A program made the translations under genes and the position numbers. A stretch of DNA of 7,150 nucleotides from Deltaproteobacteria bacterium (lineage in GTDB: Bacteria > Myxococcota_A > UBA9042 > DTJE01). Shown here one piece after another: positions 5,322 through 7,150 of the stretch. Every line of letters begins with the position of its first letter. The stretch's first letter is position 1. The notes beneath the pieces were generated by a model. That model saw only the letters and a program-made list of their open reading frames with translations. It did not search any database and was not told where the DNA came from. Location: contig JAADHL010000180.1 of NCBI GenBank assembly GCA_013151875.1, positions 1 through 7,150 on the forward strand, in the 5' to 3' direction.

Positions 5322-6697
5322 AGTACATGATCTTCGCCATGGCCTTGGTGGTGGGCGTCCCTGTCATGGCCGCGGCCGCCATATACTCCGAACGCATCAA
5401 GGGGTGGTTGCTGACTCTGATGATCTTCGCGACCACCCTTGCCGACCGAGGGAACATTAATTTCATGTCCATGGAGACCTACCGGGGGCCTGACCGGGGT
5501 TTCGAGATCACTGCCATCGAGCTCATAGCCATGGCCCTGGGCATATCGCTGCTGGTGAAAAAGACGCGGCAAATCAAATGGATCCCCTACAACACCTTCT
5601 TCATGCTGCTGTATTTTCTTGTTGCTCTGTACTCGATCAGATCCGCGCCCGAGCCCCTGCTGTCATGGTTCACGGTGTTCAAGCTGATCCGCTCGTGGCT
5701 CCTGTACTGGACGGTTGTGAATTGCATTCGAACCGGGGTCCCCATGCGCGCGGTGTGGAGGGGCCTCATCGCAGTGGCCGCGTTGATGGTGTTCGAGGGA
5801 TTGCAGCAGAAGTACCTGGGCGGCCTGTACCGCGTTTCGGCAACATTCGACCACTCGAACACCCTGGCCATGTACCTGAACATGCTGTCGGCCCTCATGC
5901 TTGCTTTCGGGCTGGCGGATCGGAGCCTGAATTCGTGGCGGACCGCCGTGACCCTCGTGGCGGCGCTCGGCCTGCTGTTGACCACGGTGATGACGTTTTC
6001 CCGCGCGGGCATGGCATTGGGATTCGTGTGCGCGCTGGGGGTACTCGTCTTCACCAACGTGCGTACGCGCAGCAAGCGTGTATTCGTGGCCACCATGTTC
6101 GCGTTTGCCGGGCTCGTGTTTGGGGGCGCGATGGTCGGACCCAGCATCGTCGACAGGTTCATGGAGGCGCCGGCGGCCAGCGAGGGCGCGAGGGAGGAAT
6201 TCAACAAGGCAGCCCGTCTGATGCTGGAGGACAACCCCATGGGCGTGGGCGTGAACCAGTTTTCCCATGTCCTCGACATTCACCATAAGTATCGCAAGCA
6301 TTTCAAGATCATGGCCGGCGAAAAGCACGCCGGCGTCTGCCATCACGTGTACTGGTTGACCGCGGCTGAACTGGGATGGCCGGGTATCATTGCCTTTGCG
6401 CTGGTGCTGATCCGTTTCGCGTGGAGGGCGTTCATATATTCGTGGAGGACCCCGGGGCGCGACGGGGCGCTGCAGGCGGCCCTGTTCCTCAGCATGGTTG
6501 CCACCTACGCCAGCGGGTTTTTCGAGTGGGTCTTTCGGATCACCCCCTTGTTCTTTACCTTCCTGATATTGGCGGGGATATCAGTGGGCCTGTCCGAGGT
6601 GGAAAAGCAGCGCAGGCGGACTTTACGCGCCCGTTCAGCGGCAGATTCGGTCACGGCGATGCCAGAGCCCGAGGCTGCTCACGAGCTGGATTCGTGA
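5318..6697 (+). CDS. O-antigen ligase/polymerase-like membrane protein (WaaL/Wzy family)
   Basis: Inner-membrane protein of 459 aa with about ten or more hydrophobic segments. It is probably a glycan polymerase or ligase acting on undecaprenyl-linked chains on the periplasmic face. Family marks include TFDHSNTLAMYL (about 177-188), resembling the G(T/S)F.N.N.lA.yl motif, and TFSRAGMALGF (226-236), resembling the SRg motif. A large hydrophilic loop (about 278-345) holds AARLMLEDNPMGVGVNQF, and CHHVYWLTAAELGWPG (341-356) has His342/His343, the place of the conserved loop histidine in this family. A charged tail (about 430-459) is cytosolic. The ATG at 5318 has GGGAGG 9 nt upstream; a TTG at 5168 would extend the frame through the phosphodiesterase gene and is not credible. 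WaaL and Wzy roles cannot be separated by sequence. The nearby initiating transferase suggests a polymerase or ligase for the same glycan. Confidence 0.88.
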   Translation: MKYMIFAMALVVGVPVMAAAAIYSERIKGWLLTLMIFATTLADRGNINFMSMETYRGPDRGFEITAIELIAMALGISLLVKKTRQIKWIPYNTFFMLLYFLVALYSIRSAPEPLLSWFTVFKLIRSWLLYWTVVNCIRTGVPMRAVWRGLIAVAALMVFEGLQQKYLGGLYRVSATFDHSNTLAMYLNMLSALMLAFGLADRSLNSWRTAVTLVAALGLLLTTVMTFSRAGMALGFVCALGVLVFTNVRTRSKRVFVATMFAFAGLVFGGAMVGPSIVDRFMEAPAASEGAREEFNKAARLMLEDNPMGVGVNQFSHVLDIHHKYRKHFKIMAGEKHAGVCHHVYWLTAAELGWPGIIAFALVLIRFAWRAFIYSWRTPGRDGALQAALFLSMVATYASGFFEWVFRITPLFFTFLILAGISVGLSEVEKQRRRTLRARSAADSVTAMPEPEAAHELDS

Positions 6698-7150
6698 TGC
6701 CTGAGCGCGGTCTTCTGGCCCACGGAGCCGTCCGGGTCGCTCTTTTGTCTGCGTTTGCCGCCCAGGCGGTTTCCCCTGAAGTAGCCCCATGATCCGGCAA
6801 GCCTGCGGAACGGGGCCAAGGCGAGGTCCCCCCATTCGCCCGAACGCATGTCCGAGGCCCAATCCCTGAGGGTCCGGCCCACGACTCGACGGCACATTGC
6901 GACAAGGCCGTCCTTGATTTCGTAGATGAAGGCGTCCGCCTCACCCTCGATGAAGCGCCTTCCGTAGATCTGGGTTGGGGTGTAGTCGTGCGAGTGCATT
7001 GCCAGCGATTCGGGCACGTACCTGACTGCCAGGCCGTTCGTCCTTGCCCAGTGGCCCCACTCGGTATCCTCGGACCCCCAGGCCCGCGTGTAGAAATTGT
7101 GGCGCTGCCAGGCCGACTTTCGCATGGCCGCGAAGGGCAGGGAAAGGGGC
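6679..7150 (-). CDS. Family 2 glycosyltransferase, C-terminal part (runs off the window)
   Basis: The C-terminal 156 residues of an inverting glycosyltransferase of the GT2/GT-A type. The frame stays open to base 7150, where PLSLPFAAM precedes the first visible in-frame ATG at 7123-7125. That ATG is therefore most likely an internal Met rather than the start. WGSEDTEWGHWARTNGLAVRYVP, broken as WGSEDTEW plus the following segment, is the classic (G)xEDxEW..R...G....y.P block in which the Asp of ED is the likely catalytic base. A His in AMHSH follows, as in relatives that close the metal site. The tail (last about 45 residues) is basic, then polar. It should add a sugar to the lipid-linked acceptor in the cytosol. 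It converges on the ligase-like gene with a 19-bp coding overlap. Donor and acceptor are unknown. Confidence 0.85.
   Translation of the reverse strand, partial: PLSLPFAAMRKSAWQRHNFYTRAWGSEDTEWGHWARTNGLAVRYVPESLAMHSHDYTPTQIYGRRFIEGEADAFIYEIKDGLVAMCRRVVGRTLRDWASDMRSGEWGDLALAPFRRLAGSWGYFRGNRLGGKRRQKSDPDGSVGQKTALRHHESSS

Noticed and set aside
5578..6288. Long open frames on both strands (236 codons +, 230 and 227 codons -) within the ligase-like gene
   Set aside because: All overlap the hydrophobic, motif-bearing frame of the membrane protein. Their products are His/Arg/Gly-rich without domain likeness, as expected for shadow frames.

Overview
The window is a GC-rich, densely coded piece of a bacterial chromosome. 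It looks like the edge of a cell-surface polysaccharide (exopolysaccharide or O-antigen-like) locus, preceded by two housekeeping-type genes. A Wzy/WaaL-type membrane protein together with a membrane phosphoglycosyltransferase points to a Gram-negative-type envelope. The base composition and cluster make-up would fit a deltaproteobacterial or related lineage, but the taxon cannot be fixed from this sequence. No RNA gene, CRISPR array, insertion sequence or phage gene was seen.

Layout. 47-550 (+) is an Ogt-type O6-alkylguanine-DNA alkyltransferase. It converges, with only 4 bp between stop codons, on 555-1058 (-), a PaaI-like hotdog-fold thioesterase. 1210-2313 (-) is a phosphoglycosyltransferase (polyprenyl-phosphate sugar-1-P transferase) that carries a decayed GGDEF domain at its N-terminus. 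A roughly 286-bp non-coding stretch upstream of it holds a good sigma70-like promoter and a run of stem-loops. 2600-3982 (-) is an FAD-dependent amine-oxidase-like oxidoreductase. It is divergent, across a 167-bp gap, from 4150-5301 (+), an alkaline-phosphatase-superfamily phosphodiesterase without a signal peptide. 5318-6697 (+) is an O-antigen ligase/polymerase-like multispanning membrane protein. Between these two plus-strand genes lies a 7-codon mini-ORF with a perfect Shine-Dalgarno, joined to both neighbours by ATGA overlaps. 6679-7150 (-) is the C-terminal part of a family 2 glycosyltransferase running off the window, overlapping the ligase tail-to-tail by 19 bp.

How it may work together (inference). 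The phosphoglycosyltransferase would load the first sugar phosphate onto undecaprenyl phosphate, and the glycosyltransferase would extend the chain. The flavoenzyme and phosphodiesterase would modify or clear sugar or lipid-linked intermediates. The Wzy/WaaL-like protein would polymerise or transfer the finished glycan on the periplasmic side. The most interesting points are the initiating transferase, whose GGDEF-like domain has lost the catalytic signature but keeps an in-register RxxD (c-di-GMP I-site) motif, its structured leader, and the mini-cistron relay.
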